A program made the position numbers and the translations under genes. Positions 23,726-35,956 of a stretch of 64,000 bases of DNA are shown here, in pieces (within the stretch, counting starts at the first letter, position 1; each line of letters begins with the position of its first letter). The stretch is from Termitomyces sp. T153. Its lineage: Eukaryota; Basidiomycota; Agaricomycetes; Agaricales; Lyophyllaceae. The DNA lies in NCBI GenBank assembly GCA_018296165.2, contig JACKQL020000011.1, forward strand, positions 620,001 to 684,000. Direction: 5' to 3'. The notes under the pieces were generated by a model, which saw only the letters and a program-made list of their open reading frames with translations, made no database searches and had not been told where the DNA came from.

Positions 23726-25634
23726 ATGATCCAACATACAAACCCTCGACAACTCGACACAAGTGTCGCGTCCCTTCGTCAGGCTGCCCAAGATGGCTCA
23801 GAAGAATGGGGTCTATGGCAGGGTCAAAGGCAGGTCATCCGTCGGTTTCGCCTTGGTAACCTTGGTCAATCTGATGCTGTGATTTAGACACTATTCGCTT
23901 GAAGTTGTTCAACATCCCCTGCGTGCCCGTATGTGTGGTTTCGGCGATAAAGTGGGTTCAATATTCCAGCCTACATATACCTTAATGTGGACGAAATGAC
24001 CTTTAGGATCGAAGGCCATTAGCTCCAGCTGCGGTAGCAAAAATGATAGTCAAAAGAGAAGACGACTCCATCGTCGACGTAGAGTCAGTTTCCCATTTAT
24101 GGTCTCTACTTTTGTTTACATCGTTCGAATCTCTTTTTAGCGACGTGGATTGTTCTTTCTTCCTGGTCACTGTTGATTTATGGTCTGGAGATGGAAAGCA
24201 TGAGATGAATCTAGTTTTGCACCCGTCCTCAGCTGATCGTTTTGTACCGCCTCACACAACTAAAACAAGACGACGAGGAACAAGCTCTTCGACCCCTCAC
24301 CCTCGTTCTTCGGGCAATCAGACACCAATATCACAACCCACCTCTTCCGTGCAATTTAGGTCAGGAGACCAGGTCTGTGCAGACCCTTTCTCGCGGACCT
24401 TAGCCTTATTATTCTCACTTTTTTTTTCGCTAGGCTACCGGGGTGACGACCCCATCTATGCCATCTCAGGCCAATAATTTCAGTGGACAAGCCTATTATT
24501 CTCCTATGGGTGATAACATAAATTTCTCTCCATCCGCATCGTATAGTACCACAGCGCCTGAAACCCCGACATGGGGCTATCCTGCACAGAACTCCACAGT
24601 CGACCGGAACACGACCTTTCCTCCTCCAGTTTTACCATCAATTACCTCTTTTTCGCGTATCGCCAACAGTACCATCGCTGGAGGGCAAGATTCATGGCCG
24701 TCTGACCAGGAGCCCGAAGCTCTCCCTTATCGTGCGTGGGCAACAGATACAGCCTACCAATCAATAGATACTTATCACCCCCAAGTCGACCCGACCATCC
24801 GAGGCTCTAACTCCGATGGAAGAGACGAGGGTTGGGCACAAGGACCGGAACGGTATGGTCATGATATTAACCCACCACCAGTCGACAGCTCTTATCCTTC
24901 TACGGGATATACTCAATCTCAGGTGCCGCCGCCACCTCCATACTATTCGTCCAATTTGACTCCGGTGGTCCAGACTCCACCGACTCCAGTTCAGCCTTCT
25001 GCGTCTGTTCCTCCTTTACCACGTCATACCTATACACGTACATTGATTGGCCCGCTCTCGGCCAATGCCTGTCGTCTTCTCGATGAACATCGGAAGCCTG
25101 GGATCTTCTTTCTGTTCCAAGATCTATCAGTCAGAACCGAAGGTGGTTCCTCTTCTAGGCGATCAAAATCCTAAGCTCATAGTTGGTTCTTCAGGCACCT
25201 TCCGTCTTAGATTGCGCTTGATGAATATCGGAGCGTGAGTGGCCCTACTTGTCCAGTGTCAAAGTTGAGAATAACAAGCTTTTCATCAGGCCACCCGCAC
25301 CGGAAGCCGGAGCCACATGCGTTCACAACGATGTTTCCCCGGTACTTGCTCAGACTTTCACGGAACCTTTTGTGGTTTATTCAGCAAAGCGATTCCCAGG
25401 TGTTCCCGGTACGAACATAAGATTAACTTTCGTTTTAATTACTAAATGTGTATCAGATACCACTGCCCTGTCCATTGCATTTGGTAATCAAGGGCAGAAG
25501 CTTCCATTGGTAGGACGCCGTGCAGATTGTTTTCGCTTGTCCATACTGATTCCTTCGTCGTGTAGCGAAACCGGCACGGGTCGAGTAAGCGTCGTCGGCA
25601 TGGCTCCTCAGATGATGATTCCGATGAAGCATGA
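23726..25634 (+). CDS. velB: VelB-like velvet regulator
   Basis: This is a velvet-family DNA-binding protein, part of the fungal network linking light, spore formation and secondary metabolism. The start at 23726 gives MIQHTNPRQLD. The velvet domain comes in two blocks: HYSLEVVQHPLRARMCGFGDK, DRRPLAPAA..MIVKRED and DCSFFLVTVDLWS, then after a long Pro/Ser/Thr-rich insert YTRTLIGPLSANACRLLDEH, GIFFLFQDLSVRTEG and TFRLRLRLMNIG. Such an insert is typical of VelB rather than VosA or VeA. The last join, using a GTAGGA donor near 25511, gives QKLPLRNRHGSSKRRRHGSS and an acidic end with a stop at 25632-25634. The first intron needs a weak GTTTCG donor, so that joint is uncertain. Confidence 0.9.
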
Positions 25635-25714
25635 GGAGATAGATGATTTACAATTCGCTGATTAATTTGCCTGATACTTGTAAACCTTCTCCAGTCCTGA
25701 TTATTCGCCTTGCT

Positions 25715-28700
25715 CTACTCCAAGTTGTATTGCTCTCTGTATTCGTCGGATGACAGCCTTTCTCTCTCTTTCTCATCGAGTTCGAGGACGAGTTGAAGCG
25801 TTTTGGGATAGTTGTTGTAAATCCTGTTGAGCATGTCCCGCGCTTGTGATGAATCATCCTCATCGTCATATTCTTCGTCCGTATTAACAGGGCGGACGAG
25901 TCTGCCCTGGTGGAGACTATTCAAGGCCATAAGTAAGACGGAGATTGTGGCCTTGTGAGCCTTCCAAAGAGCCCAAGACGGCGAAATTTGATGGAGGATA
26001 TGCAAGTGGTATGCAAAATCATCACTATGGTCAGCTTCCCTCTGGAAGTCCTCCATATCCCGAGTCCGTGCACTGGATAGCTTGGCTGCTATTTGCCGAT
26101 GTACGCTTCGCACAGCAGGGACGCTAGGCACATCCTCCTCCTCCTCATCCTCCTCCTGCTTTTCTGCCAGTGCGTCGGAAAGGAGTGGTGAGCTTGGCGA
26201 GCGATCTCGCGGTTTACGAGAATTTATGCTCAGCTCCTGGTAGGGTATGATGACGCGTTCTATGACTTCAAATGCCCGTTCGACCTGGCCAGCGCGCACC
26301 ATGGCCACAGCCAAATGATTCCAATTGTGCGAATCAAAAGAAAACCCTTGGCCGCGTAAATCCTTCCAAACCGAAGCGATCGTAGTATGTTCACCTGCAC
26401 AAGAAAGCGCATCGATATAAATGGAGAGGGGGACACAGAGAACATTCCCTCTGACACCTCGAGTCGTCTGTAGAGGATTATCCTCTGGTGCCATCCAATC
26501 TTTCGCAGTGAACTTTAGTCCGAGTTTTAGAATGTCAGGCCAGATTTCACGGACGGCGTCGATATTGAAGGTAAGGCGATAAACATCTAGGAGGGCCGTC
26601 AGATTTCCAAGCGTAGGAGTCTCTCCAGAGTTCTGCAGTTCCTGAAGCACGCGCTCGACATCCTCGGGTGATTTCATGCGCGACCAGCCATGCATGACGG
26701 GACCGTATAGATGCTGAAGAGCACTCGAGCTGTCGTACTTGGGCCTCTTCCAAGTTCTCTCCTTCTCCGGGACATCAATCAACGTTTTGATGTACCGTTC
26801 CGCAATCTCCAGACTCTCCTTCGACCGCTCATTCGCGTATGCCTGGAGGATCGTTCTATAAGTTATCGGAGAAGGGTTTATCCCTAGCTCTTGCATCTCT
26901 CGATGCACTCCTTGGGCCCTGATTGTATCGCCATGTTGAAGAAAGCCAGCCATGAGAATGGTCAAGATGTACACATTAACATCAGCGTTCAGCTCATAAC
27001 TAGCTCTTTCCTTCATGTCATAGTAGATATCTGCTGCAATATCCATGAGGCCAGCATCGCAAGCTGACTGCACAAGAAGAGAATACGTATAACTGTCGGG
27101 CTTCGCTTTAGTTCGTTCTAAACGCTTGAAGAACTTGTAGACGACGCTGAACGGGGCGCCAATGAGGACGTAGGCTTTCATGAGAGTATTGTAGACTTCA
27201 AGGGAAAGCGCAGTGACACGAGCAGCGATCAGATAGTCATACGCTCTAATAACGCCCATCCAAGAACCTCCTTCGACATGAGCGTTCATGACAGAGACGA
27301 TCATGCGATTATCTGGGACGACTCCTTCCTTCAACGCGCGCTTGAAGACGGCCTCGGCGCCCATTGGGTCCTGGCGATGTGCGAGAAGTGTAATAACAAT
27401 AGTATACGTCACCGCATTCGGCCTGACTCCAGCTCGGCGCATCTGATCAAGCACGGCCATAGCAGACTCAAAGTCTCCTACAGTAGCAAAAGCATTGATG
27501 ATGCTAGTGAAGATGAACTCATTCGGGGCCAAGCCTGCTTTTGACAAATCATTGAGCCAGAAAGACAGCGCTTTCTGGTCCGCGCCCTTCCTGGCGTGAG
27601 CATTGATGACGGCGGCGTAATGAGTGATACGCGGCGAGTTCATGCGATTTCCGTTTTCATCAACAGGGAAGAATCCCTTGAAAACGTCTTCCGCAGCCTC
27701 TGCATTACCTGCCATACCATGGCCATGTATCAGTGATGCGATCTCGTCTGCCGAAGGTTCAGCGACTGCGCAGATTTTGTCAAAGCAGCCTTGAAAGGCC
27801 TCGACGTCTCCTTGCCGCGCATACAGATGGAGGCCTAGTTGATAGTAGAACAAATCATGCTCGCTGTTGGGTGGTATTGACTTGTACAGAGCAATGGCGG
27901 AGGACATGGTAGGTGTACGTTGAGCAAGAGACCGAATGATCATGAACTTGTATTTCCGGTCCACATTGAGATCGAGCTGTTGCATCTCCAACAACACCTC
28001 ATGAGCCTCTGTACCAAAGTGCACATCAGACAAGGCCTGTATAAAGAAACAGCCGATATCCTCGCGACGCTTCCTGTTCCAGTTTTTCTTTTGCAGGAAC
28101 GGCAAGGGCTCTGTGATTTCAGCAGCGACACGAGTAGCAGTCGCCCGCAAAGATTCTCCCGCATTTCGCTGAGGATGCTTATCATGACCCGTCATCTTTA
28201 TGTAAAGATAAAAGTAGAGTCGCTCCCAATGATCACCGATGTACTCCATGGCACGAACGTTGCCACTGTATCGTCTGATAGATGTCAAAATCATGTTGTA
28301 CGCGTACGCTGTCCCTGTCTTGAACGCCAAAGGCAACGCAACAAACTTGTCGTCCGCTTCGCAGATAACATCCGTCGCGGCTTCGAGATCTCCACGTAGC
28401 GCATACGCACGAGCAAGCAGGCATAACCTCCAATGATCGAAACGCGATCCCGGTGTGATCGCCTGCTTTAGGTCGTCCAATATACCAAGCGCATTCTCAG
28501 CCGGTACATTTAAGTCGTCCATCAAATTCTCGGACTTTGACTGATACTGCATCTCCGCAGCGCTGAGATACTTGTCCAAAAAGTTCATCTTGGACGGAAG
28601 CGACATGTCGTAATTCTTGACGCTCTCATAAGTTCTCCAAAGATGATGCAAGTTGACCTCTGCCAGCGGAAGTTGCGCGATACGTTGGAAGCGTTGTATC

Positions 28701-29238
28701 CGGCGCTCGATTCTCGAGAATGCAGAAATGTCTGGAAGCGCCGTCGGATCCGACGACGTGGACTCTGATTCCGTAGCGAAAGATGCGTGCCGCCGCTGGA
28801 AAGCGTGATTCGGAGATGTAAGCAAGGGCCTGATGATCCTCGGTCGAGGTCTCGGCGGTCGTTTCGGCCTCATCCTCGTCGGTGTAGTTTTCTCGTCACG
28901 TAAAAGTTCGTCGAGCATCATGAGATGGGTATGGACTATCGACAAACATAAAAAAAAAACAGAAAGAGAAACAAGGAGATAGTATACTTACATGGCCATA
29001 AGAACAAGTGCCGGGAATTAGAGCTGGACCATTCTCGCAAGGACCGATCGTGTGGAGCTTCGGGGATGACATTCTCCGATTTATTTTTCCCCTTGACGCG
29101 TCGAGGTTCCGGGTTGAAAAAGTTGGGACTGATGCCGTTGTGAGTCGGAGTAGTAACGACCGTGCGCACGACCGAGTTGAGCTTGGACCGGTTCGAGAGG
29201 AGTGTGTTATAGACGACCGATACAAGGGGCTCGACCAT
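25715..29238 (-). CDS. Large pentatricopeptide repeat protein, mitochondrial
   Basis: This is an organelle RNA-binding helical-repeat protein, probably acting in processing or translation of a mitochondrial transcript. Exon 1 is 28992-29238 (MVEPLVSVVYNTLLSNRSK...) and exon 2 is 25715-28935; the 56-nt intron joins LFLWP to FHTHLMMLDEL, and the product has 1155 residues. After a basic, Arg-rich N-terminal region (RPKRPPRPRPRIIRP) come many PPR units, for example NEFIFTSIINAFATVGDFES, NAVTYTIVITLLAHRQDPM and DSYTYSLLVQSACDAGLMD. A Glu/Asp-rich loop (EEDEEEEDVP) lies near the C-terminus. The second exon alone would also open with an ATG, but the spliced N-terminus uses a strong GTAAGT donor. The exact RNA target cannot be inferred. 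Confidence 0.9.
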
Positions 29239-29461
29239 AAAGAGACTAGTCCTCCGTGACGCGTACGGGGATTATCTGTACTGAGCTTTGAGCGCATTTC
29301 CGTACATTATTCGTCGCAACCTCACCTTCCGCCTCTTTCTAAAGTTCAAGGAACGTGCACCCGTCTTGAGCGCAGAACTTTTGAGAGTTTGTCAGTGTTA
29401 TGCAGTACCATCTCCACGTGCCTATATTACTACCGCGTTTCGGACACGCGTCAAACGGACA
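29239..29461. promoter_or_regulatory. Shared divergent promoter, PPR gene and GNAT gene
   Basis: Only 223 bp separate two start codons facing away from each other, so both promoters must lie here or overlap the 5' ends of the genes. I see no clear TATA box. Confidence 0.5.
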
Positions 29462-30159
29462 ATGAGCAACAAAGTCCCCGCCCACGAAATAATAATCGCG
29501 CGCTCCGATTCAGAGATCCAACAATGCTACGACGTGGTACATCCTCTTCTCGTCTCCAATAACCAAACATACTTACTACGTGGCAGCGAATCGCCGTATT
29601 CCACATCGAACAAAAGTTTCCCCTCGAAACCGAGATCGATGAGTGCGTCACAACCCGCCGTCCTCTCCTACGCATACCGATGCTCAATGCAGATACGACA
29701 CCAACAAGACCGCTACGCATTTTCTGCTCCGGCTGACTCCGTCTTTGACACCAGCAGGAACTATCCGGGCGTATATGGCGCCTGGAGGGTATTATAAACT
29801 CAGTCGTCTAGCTGTTATTAAAGACTATCGAAGTTTCCGATTCGGTCGCGAGCTTGTGGTGGCGCTGCACGACTGGGTCAAGACCCACGCGCTTAATGCA
29901 GGCTCGACTGAATGGGTCGAGATCGTCAGTCATTCCCAAATACCTGTCAAAGGGTTCTATTCCAAGTATGTCAACAATGCGTATATTGGACCGAGTAAAT
30001 GATGATGTGCGTTTTTTTTTTTAGGTTTGGATATCAGGCTCAAGTAAGTGATTTTGGCGTTCAAAAAGGATTAGACAGATCTTGGATCAATGACAGGGTC
30101 CAGAGTTCGATGAGGATGGAGATCCTCATCAAAAGATGGTCCTCCGGCTGCCGTTATGA
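29462..30159 (+). CDS. GNAT-family N-acetyltransferase
   Basis: This is an acetyl-CoA-dependent acyltransferase with unknown substrate. The start at 29462 gives MSNKVPAHEIIIARSDSEI. Four introns are supported, and their removal restores a continuous GNAT protein: CYDVRIAVFHIEQKFPLETE, IDEYDTNKTATHFLLRLT, AGTIRAY, the acetyl-CoA-binding block YYKLSRLAVIKDYRSFRFGRE (written here in part), EWVEIVSHSQIPVKGFY, then SKFGYQAQGPEFDEDG. The protein ends MVLRLPL with a stop at 30157-30159. A run of 11 T residues precedes one acceptor TAG (about 30023). The single-domain protein is roughly 170 residues, normal for the family. Confidence 0.88.
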
Positions 30160-30336
30160 TCGACAAAGTTATTATGACGTATTATCTACCAGGGACAACA
30201 TATCTAATGAAATCATAGGAATAAAGTAGTAGTGTGATGCATAGTTGGATCTAAAACGACCACGATGAGTAGGGTAAGATATGGACAAGAGTTCGAGTTG
30301 GTCGTAAAGGTCGTAAGTGAGTCCAAAGTCAGCAAA

Positions 30337-31895
30337 CTAGGAGTGAACAGTGTTATCGTAGCCTTCGCTTTCGCTCTCGGACTCGATCTTCATCGATGGA
30401 AATAGCGGGCTGCCAGGGAGAATGCTAAAGTTGATGTTGGAGGAAGCATAGTTTGGCGAGCCCTCCTCGTACATCCTCCTGGCGGCCTCGTACTCCATCT
30501 TCTCCTGCTCGGCCTGGGCGAGGAACGGCTATTCGGAGGATGAGCGACGAAGGTTGTAGAGACAGAGAGACATACTTGACGCTCGGCATCGGACATGGAT
30601 CGCCATTTGGCGGCAGCAAGGACGCTCTGCTTGGTGGTCTCGGTCTCGTCGCCAAAGATGTCGCGGACGAGCTGGGGGCTTGCCCTGATGCGCTGGAGAA
30701 ACATAAAGTAGGCGCTGAGGGGCTTCTTTGGGGCGTTGGGGTCCTTGATGTTGCTCTTGCGGGACTTGCCAGCTTTGCGCTGGGCAGCACGGAATGCGTT
30801 CTCGCGTTTGATATCATCAGGGGTGAGGGAACGCATATATGCGGTAAGCTCACGCTCGCGGGCCTCCTTGGCAGCCTGTGAGCGCCGTTTATAGGGCTGG
30901 GAAGGAAGGTTATTCGATGACATCACAGAATAGAGACAGATAGCCTACTTCTTTTTCCTCTTCTGTCAATGACGCGTATTCCTGGCCGGCCTCCTTTGCA
31001 GCCTGGGCAACATTTAGCTTTCGTGTCCCGCTGACCTGCTGGTTTTGGATCCAGTCTGTAAAGTACAACTGCCAGGCCGAGGGCGCCAGCTTTGGAGGGC
31101 GGAGCACGGACTTGAGGACTGTGGCGGGTGAGAAGGAGGAACAATGGAGACGGGGGGCTTACCTGGTTCGGCATTGGAGCGGTCTTCGACAGGCGGACTG
31201 CGCTTCTTTCTCTTGAGGGGCGCGTCTGGGTCGTCAGTGGCGCCGACTGATCGGCTGTAGGACCTTGTGAGGCGCGACTCGGCAGAGGTGGGGGCGCTTG
31301 TGGACGTGAAGAGCAGCGGGGAGGCGACTGGGCCGCGCAGAGACGGGTTGCGCTGGCGGACGGTGGTGTCGAGCATTGGGGAGTGTCTGACGGAGGGGCG
31401 GGAGGAGGAGGACGAGCGGAGGACGCGCGGGGAGCAGGGCCAGCTGAAGGTGGTGTCGATGGGCGAGATGGAGGCGGCGCGCGGGGAGTAGGGGTCGTCG
31501 GAGGAAAGGGCAAAGTCTGACGGCGAGAAGGAGGCGTCCTGGGGGAAGAGGAACTGCTCAAAGGCGGGCTGGGGGATGGGGATGGGCGACGACGCGGGGT
31601 CATTGATCCAGTGCGGCGAGAGATTGGGAGACAGGTTGGGCTCGGCGGACAGACTGGGCTCGAAATGCGACAGATGCGGCTCGAAATGCGACAGATGCGG
31701 CTCGAAATGCGACAGATGCGGCTCGAAATGCGACAGATGCGGCTCAAAATTGGGAAACAAGTCACATATGGGCTCAGGCTTCGTGTCCCACTCAGTGGTC
31801 ACATTAAAGTCCTCAAAGTCAAAGACAGAGTCAATGGGCGAAAACGGGACGTCAAAGTTGAGGATGGACATGGGGCGGCGGGTGGCTGTGGGCAT
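30337..31895 (-). CDS. Two-HMG-box nuclear protein
   Basis: This is a probable DNA-binding protein with two HMG-type regions. The N-terminal half is Ser/Pro-rich and looks like a disordered regulatory region, with four perfect FEPHLSH-type heptads. After the basic stretch LKRKKRS comes a first HMG-like box (PPKLAPSAWQLYFTDWIQNQ ... QEYASLTEEEKE), joined by an intron to a linker and then a classical HMG box (DPNAPKKPLSAYFMFLQRIR ... AAKWRSMSDAERQ PFLAQAEQEK). The C-terminus is acidic (IESESESEGYDN), with a stop at 30337-30339. The start is either 31895 (MPTATRRP) or 31871 (MSILNFD); a longer open frame to 32132 looks like leader. It could be chromosomal or mitochondrial, but I see no targeting peptide. 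Confidence 0.82.
31657..31740 (-). repeat. Four perfect 21-bp coding repeats
   Basis: The unit ggctcgaaatgcgacagatgc occurs four times without a mismatch, followed by a diverged fifth start. On the coding strand it adds a seven-residue heptad (FEPHLSH) to the HMG-box protein each time. Perfect identity suggests recent expansion. Confidence 0.95.
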
Positions 31896-32158
31896 GGGCC
31901 GGCGAGCACAGCGGGCAGGGGGAGGACGGAGGCAGGCCACCAAGCCCGGTTTAAAAAGGATTTGGACGCAGACTGACTTCATTTGAATCAGCGCGGCCGA
32001 GTGAAGGCACAAGTTGAAGCCAATCTGTGACACACTTATGTCGGCACATCTTCCGCGGATTATCACCAGCTCCCTTTTGGGCAACCCAGGCCCGTGCCAG
32101 CGGGCTGCTTTGTCTTCTGACTCGTCTTCCATTTATGTCTACTTTCTACGCTACCCCA

Positions 32159-32719
32159 TCAAATCACAATTTCCGGCGAACGATATCTGCTGCTGTGGTA
32201 CACTCCTTTTCCGGCCTGCAACCCAGTTCATCATCGTCCGTCCAATCAGGGGCCAGCCACTCACCTCCCACCCCTTCACGTCCTTCATGATCGCCCTTTC
32301 CCGCCCCACCGCCGCCTGCTCGCGCCGGAAGGCGTCGCGGTCCCCCTCTGCCATCAGCAGCGGCACCAGGTGGATGCGCGACCACACCTTTTCGCGCGCA
32401 AGTTCCCTGTCATTCCCAAATCAGTCAGTCAATCTGCGGTCCGAGAGCGTGACAAGATAAGGCAACTCTGCATGCGGCCGGATCCTGTCACCCCACGTTT
32501 ACCAGCGAGCGGGACAACACGTTCCACGGCCAGCTGACCGCATGCGTCGCGCCGGCGATGTGTCCACTCGTACCGTTTCTCTAGATTACCTTTCCCCACT
32601 CTATAGAAGCCCCAAGCGCATATCCCGGTCGCCGCGCCGAGAATCACCAATGAGCTTGGTCCACGGAATGGAAGGTTTCGTTTGTACTTTACTGCTTCGA
32701 ACCCCCCCGCAGGCGGCAT
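32159..32719 (-). CDS. NDUFA13: Complex I subunit NDUFA13 (GRIM-19)
   Basis: This is an accessory subunit of mitochondrial NADH:ubiquinone oxidoreductase, anchored in the inner membrane. Exon 1 starts at 32719 and gives MPPAGGFEAVKYKRNLPFRG, then one membrane segment (SSLVILGAATGICAWGFYRV) and KGNLEKR. Exon 2 continues ELAREKVWSRIHLVPLLMAE and IMKDVKGWE. The last exon gives AGKGVYHSSRYRSPEIVI and the stop at 32159-32161. The two introns use GTACGA and GTGAGT donors. The length is close to the fungal family norm. Reading through the second intron would yield a different tail, which I reject because the spliced tail matches the family. Confidence 0.9.
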
Positions 32720-33224
32720 GTCTCTGCAAACGCACAGGTCAGCCGTCCTGCCACATGTCCCAGCGGAAGCAGCTGCCTACTGTCTAAACGGAACCGACAC
32801 TGTCAAGGAAAAAGTTTAGTGAATCCTAGCCCCAAAGGACACCCCATCACGTACTTGTTGGAAACGAGGGTGGCTGTCGCTGTGGTGCTGCCCCGGCAGA
32901 CAACGGTCAGCCCAGCGGGGTCACGTGTGCCGTGGGAACTAGTTCTGTATTGGTGGTTGTGGCGAAGCAGATTTGATTGAATTCCATGCAATAATGCAGA
33001 AAGGGACACGTCGGCAGCCCCGTGCCAGTGAGACGGCAGCCAGGCGCCTGTGTGCCAGGCTGAGGAGACTCGATGATGATAGACATGTTTGTGATGAAAA
33101 AAGCACAGGAGGGTAGCCAAAAAAGGCAAGATATCGAACAATCGAAGCCGACTCAACGCCAGAGTTGAAATAATAATGCCGATAGTCTCGAACCTGCCAG
33201 CTGTCGGACTCTCATCCAACTGCC
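32720..33224. other. Divergent spacer, NDUFA13 and INO80F-like gene
   Basis: This 505-bp region between two divergent starts should contain both promoters. A minus-strand open frame across it (32803-33219) has no recognisable family and overlaps the promoter space, so I left it out. Confidence 0.45.
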
Positions 33225-34693
33225 ATGTCCGCCCGCCCGTCCCCTGGCCCCTCCGTCCGCCTCAAACTCCCCCAGCCCCCTATCGGCATTGCTGCCGGCG
33301 CCGAGGACGCAAAATACCAGACAAAATACAGGGAACTCAAAAGGAAAGTCAAGGAGATCGAGACAGTCAGTCTCTGCATTCCGTCTCTCCGTTCATCTAC
33401 CTCTAACTCTGCCTCAAGGACAATGATAAACTTCATTTCAAGGTTCTTCAGGCAAAACGGAGCATCCAGCGCATGAAATTGGAGCGGGCGTGAGTCTTGT
33501 CTGCCTCGTCCCATCAGACGCGCTAAAATACCATTCTTAGCATTCTCTACGAACGCCTTGCGGGCCTGGCTTCTCCGACCGACCCCCAAACCAGGCATGG
33601 TCCTCCTGTGCCTATCCAGGCTCCTCCGGGAGCTCCAATCCCTCCGCCCTTTTCACGTTCCCATCAATATCAGGACAATGCGCACGAGTCGCCTAACAAT
33701 GACTATGCTAATCCCTATGAGCGTGCTCGTATGACGTCTGGCTACGAAACGGCCCCTCGCCCGGGTGTTGTCCACACACCCCGTATGCATTCGCCTCCTC
33801 CGAGGCGTACCTCCGGTGACCCGGGACACGAGTCGCGTCATATGCCGCATATGCCTCCTCCTCCTCCCGCAAGCCATGGCACATCGCGCCAGCACGTCAG
33901 CCCCACAATGCACCACTCTGAATCGTCGTCGCGTTCGCGTCCGCACCACCAGTCCTACTACCCCGAGGCACTTGCGCCAGTCCAGCAGCAAGTCATGCAT
34001 AGCCCTCACACCCACGAAATCCCCCACCACTCCCGCATCTCCTCATTCATGCCGCGTCTTTCCCCCCCAGCCGACTCGCGGCGCGTCCACGGGCATCCCC
34101 CCATGAGCCCCGGTCCCCCTGGCAGCAGGGACGAATACGACTACCAACGCGAGCTCGAGCACGAGCACACCCATCCCCGCGATCTCGCACGTACTCGCGA
34201 CGGTCCCAATTCCATGGTCTCCCCACCACTGACACACCGCGGCCACCAGTCCTTCAGCCGAGGTGATTTCCGTCCACGAGACGAGCCAGCCTACTATGGC
34301 GGGCCCCACGGCGGATACGCCGCGCATTCTCGTTCTGGATCTCCCGTGTCTGGCTCGGGGTCTGGAAACGGAGGAAGCGTGGGCGATATCTCTAGGCCGG
34401 ATTCACGACACTACTATGAGCCACACGAGCGGAGCAGCACGCGGGCGTTCAAACTGCGGCCTGTGAATCCGCCGAATGAGGAGATGGATTTCGTTCACGA
34501 GGACGGACGACCCCGCGATCGAGGAGGTGGTGGTGGAGGTGGTGGTTTTGAGATGTCACGGAAGCGAGGACGGAATGAGATGGATATGGAGGATGACGCA
34601 ACTGGTAGGGTTCCTGAAGATAGGGGCAAACGATATCGAGAACATCGCCGAAGTATCGATAACCAGGATGACGGCCGTATGGGGCCCCTATGA
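33225..34693 (+). CDS. INO80 complex subunit F-like protein
   Basis: This is a probable subunit of the INO80 chromatin-remodelling complex in the nucleus. The start at 33225 gives MSARPSPGPSVRLKLPQPPI. Two introns are removed to give a coiled-coil-like INO80F block: KYQTKYRELKRKVKEIETDN, then KLHFKVLQAKRSIQRMKLER, then AILYERLAGL. The long remainder is Pro/Ser/His/Arg-rich and probably disordered, with a seven-glycine run near DRGGGGGGGGF and acidic-basic stretches at the end. The stop is at 34691-34693. The N-terminal block decides the assignment; the tail does not help. Confidence 0.78.
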
Positions 34694-35956
34694 TGCGCTT
34701 TTTCAAACTGTGAACGCGGCTCGTTCGGGCGACGAAAGAGCGAGGCTCGGGTGTACTGTTGATTATCACTCCTTGTTTTTCTTTTTCTTGTTTACTTACG
34801 TGCTCTGTTACGAACATGCTATCATAGGCCGACTTGTGTCCCTCTGGCGCTCCCACTTGCGTACACCACGAAACGTGTCCTCATGACCTTCCCCCGAACA
34901 GGGTCAATCAGATATTTATAATTCTTTCTACAATCGCGACCTCCATTTCCCACAACTCTACATTTAAAGTGAACAAGTAGTTTCCAATTCAAAATAGGGT
35001 TTCTGCCCCCGGAACAATGGCCACAAGAGCTCCACAAAGCCTCCGTTGGACTAATCAGAAATTCTCCCACCGAAAGGTCCCCATTTCAACATACGTAAGT
35101 ATAAAGTATAGGATATATCTGGAAAGAAGAGAATTCAGCTGCTGTTGAGGAATCTGCATTGTATTGGTCTGGCCAGGTTGGGTCGAACATCGAACCGAGC
35201 AACAATTTACCGTACGGATAGAATAAGGGAATTGAACGACCACATAGTATACGAACTACGAGGTCCGCACCGCGATGCTCAGCTATAATTTATCCGTGAC
35301 CATCATTCCATGGCTAGGACCCACCCAGACAATCGGGTCCGTGATTATTATCCCTATGACATCAGATTTGCACAGGTGGTCTACATACTAGGAACGATAA
35401 ACTGCATCCGATACCGTGGAACTTGAAATGGAGGTCGCCACAGGGTGTTCATGAGCATAATGATTTGAAACCTACGCACATGAGTTTTTTAAGAACGCTG
35501 TGACCGGTGCCAAGAATGACCTAAGGCAACACGAGGCACCGGCAACTTAGGGCAAGGACGGGGGTCATTCAGTGGCGTTGAAACAATTGGGAGGCCGGGC
35601 ATCCTGACAAGGTAAAGCGTCCACCCGAATCAGGGTTAAAGCGCGCTGATCACGAACCACGCTGGAAATGAAAAATGAATTTGAGCCAGATGATAAACGC
35701 CATCGAAGTATTGGAGATTAGGGAATAGAAGAGCCGGTTGTTGACAGTAGATGTGAGACCATGACGACCAACAAACAATTGCCGTCTGGTGCAGTTCACA
35801 AGACCATATTAACAGAGTCATTATACGTATACACCGGCTACCCCCATACCGAAATGAGGACACAATAATTTGATGATAGCAAATCCGCGAAAAATGAACA
35901 GATGATAGACCAAGGATATGTTATTAGCGACCCAGCCGGCGGCTCTGCGATGAAAT
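34694..35956. other. Intergenic, nothing recognised
   Basis: This 1.26-kb gap has normal CpG content and only short open frames on both strands. I see no tRNA-like clover-leaf sequence, no repeat unit and no family resemblance. Confidence 0.45.

Noticed and set aside
25715..28945. PPR protein starting inside the second exon
   Set aside because: A strong GTAAGT donor and matching phase join a good upstream exon with its own ATG at 29238; the internal start would lose the N-terminus.
31896..32132. Longer N-terminus of the HMG-box gene starting at 32132
   Set aside because: The extension lacks the Ser/Pro style of the rest, overlaps the likely promoter and includes a pyrimidine-rich leader; ATGs at 31895 or 31871 fit better.
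32803..33219. 138-codon minus frame upstream of the INO80F-like gene
   Set aside because: It fills the shared promoter of two divergent genes and has no recognisable family; chance frame.
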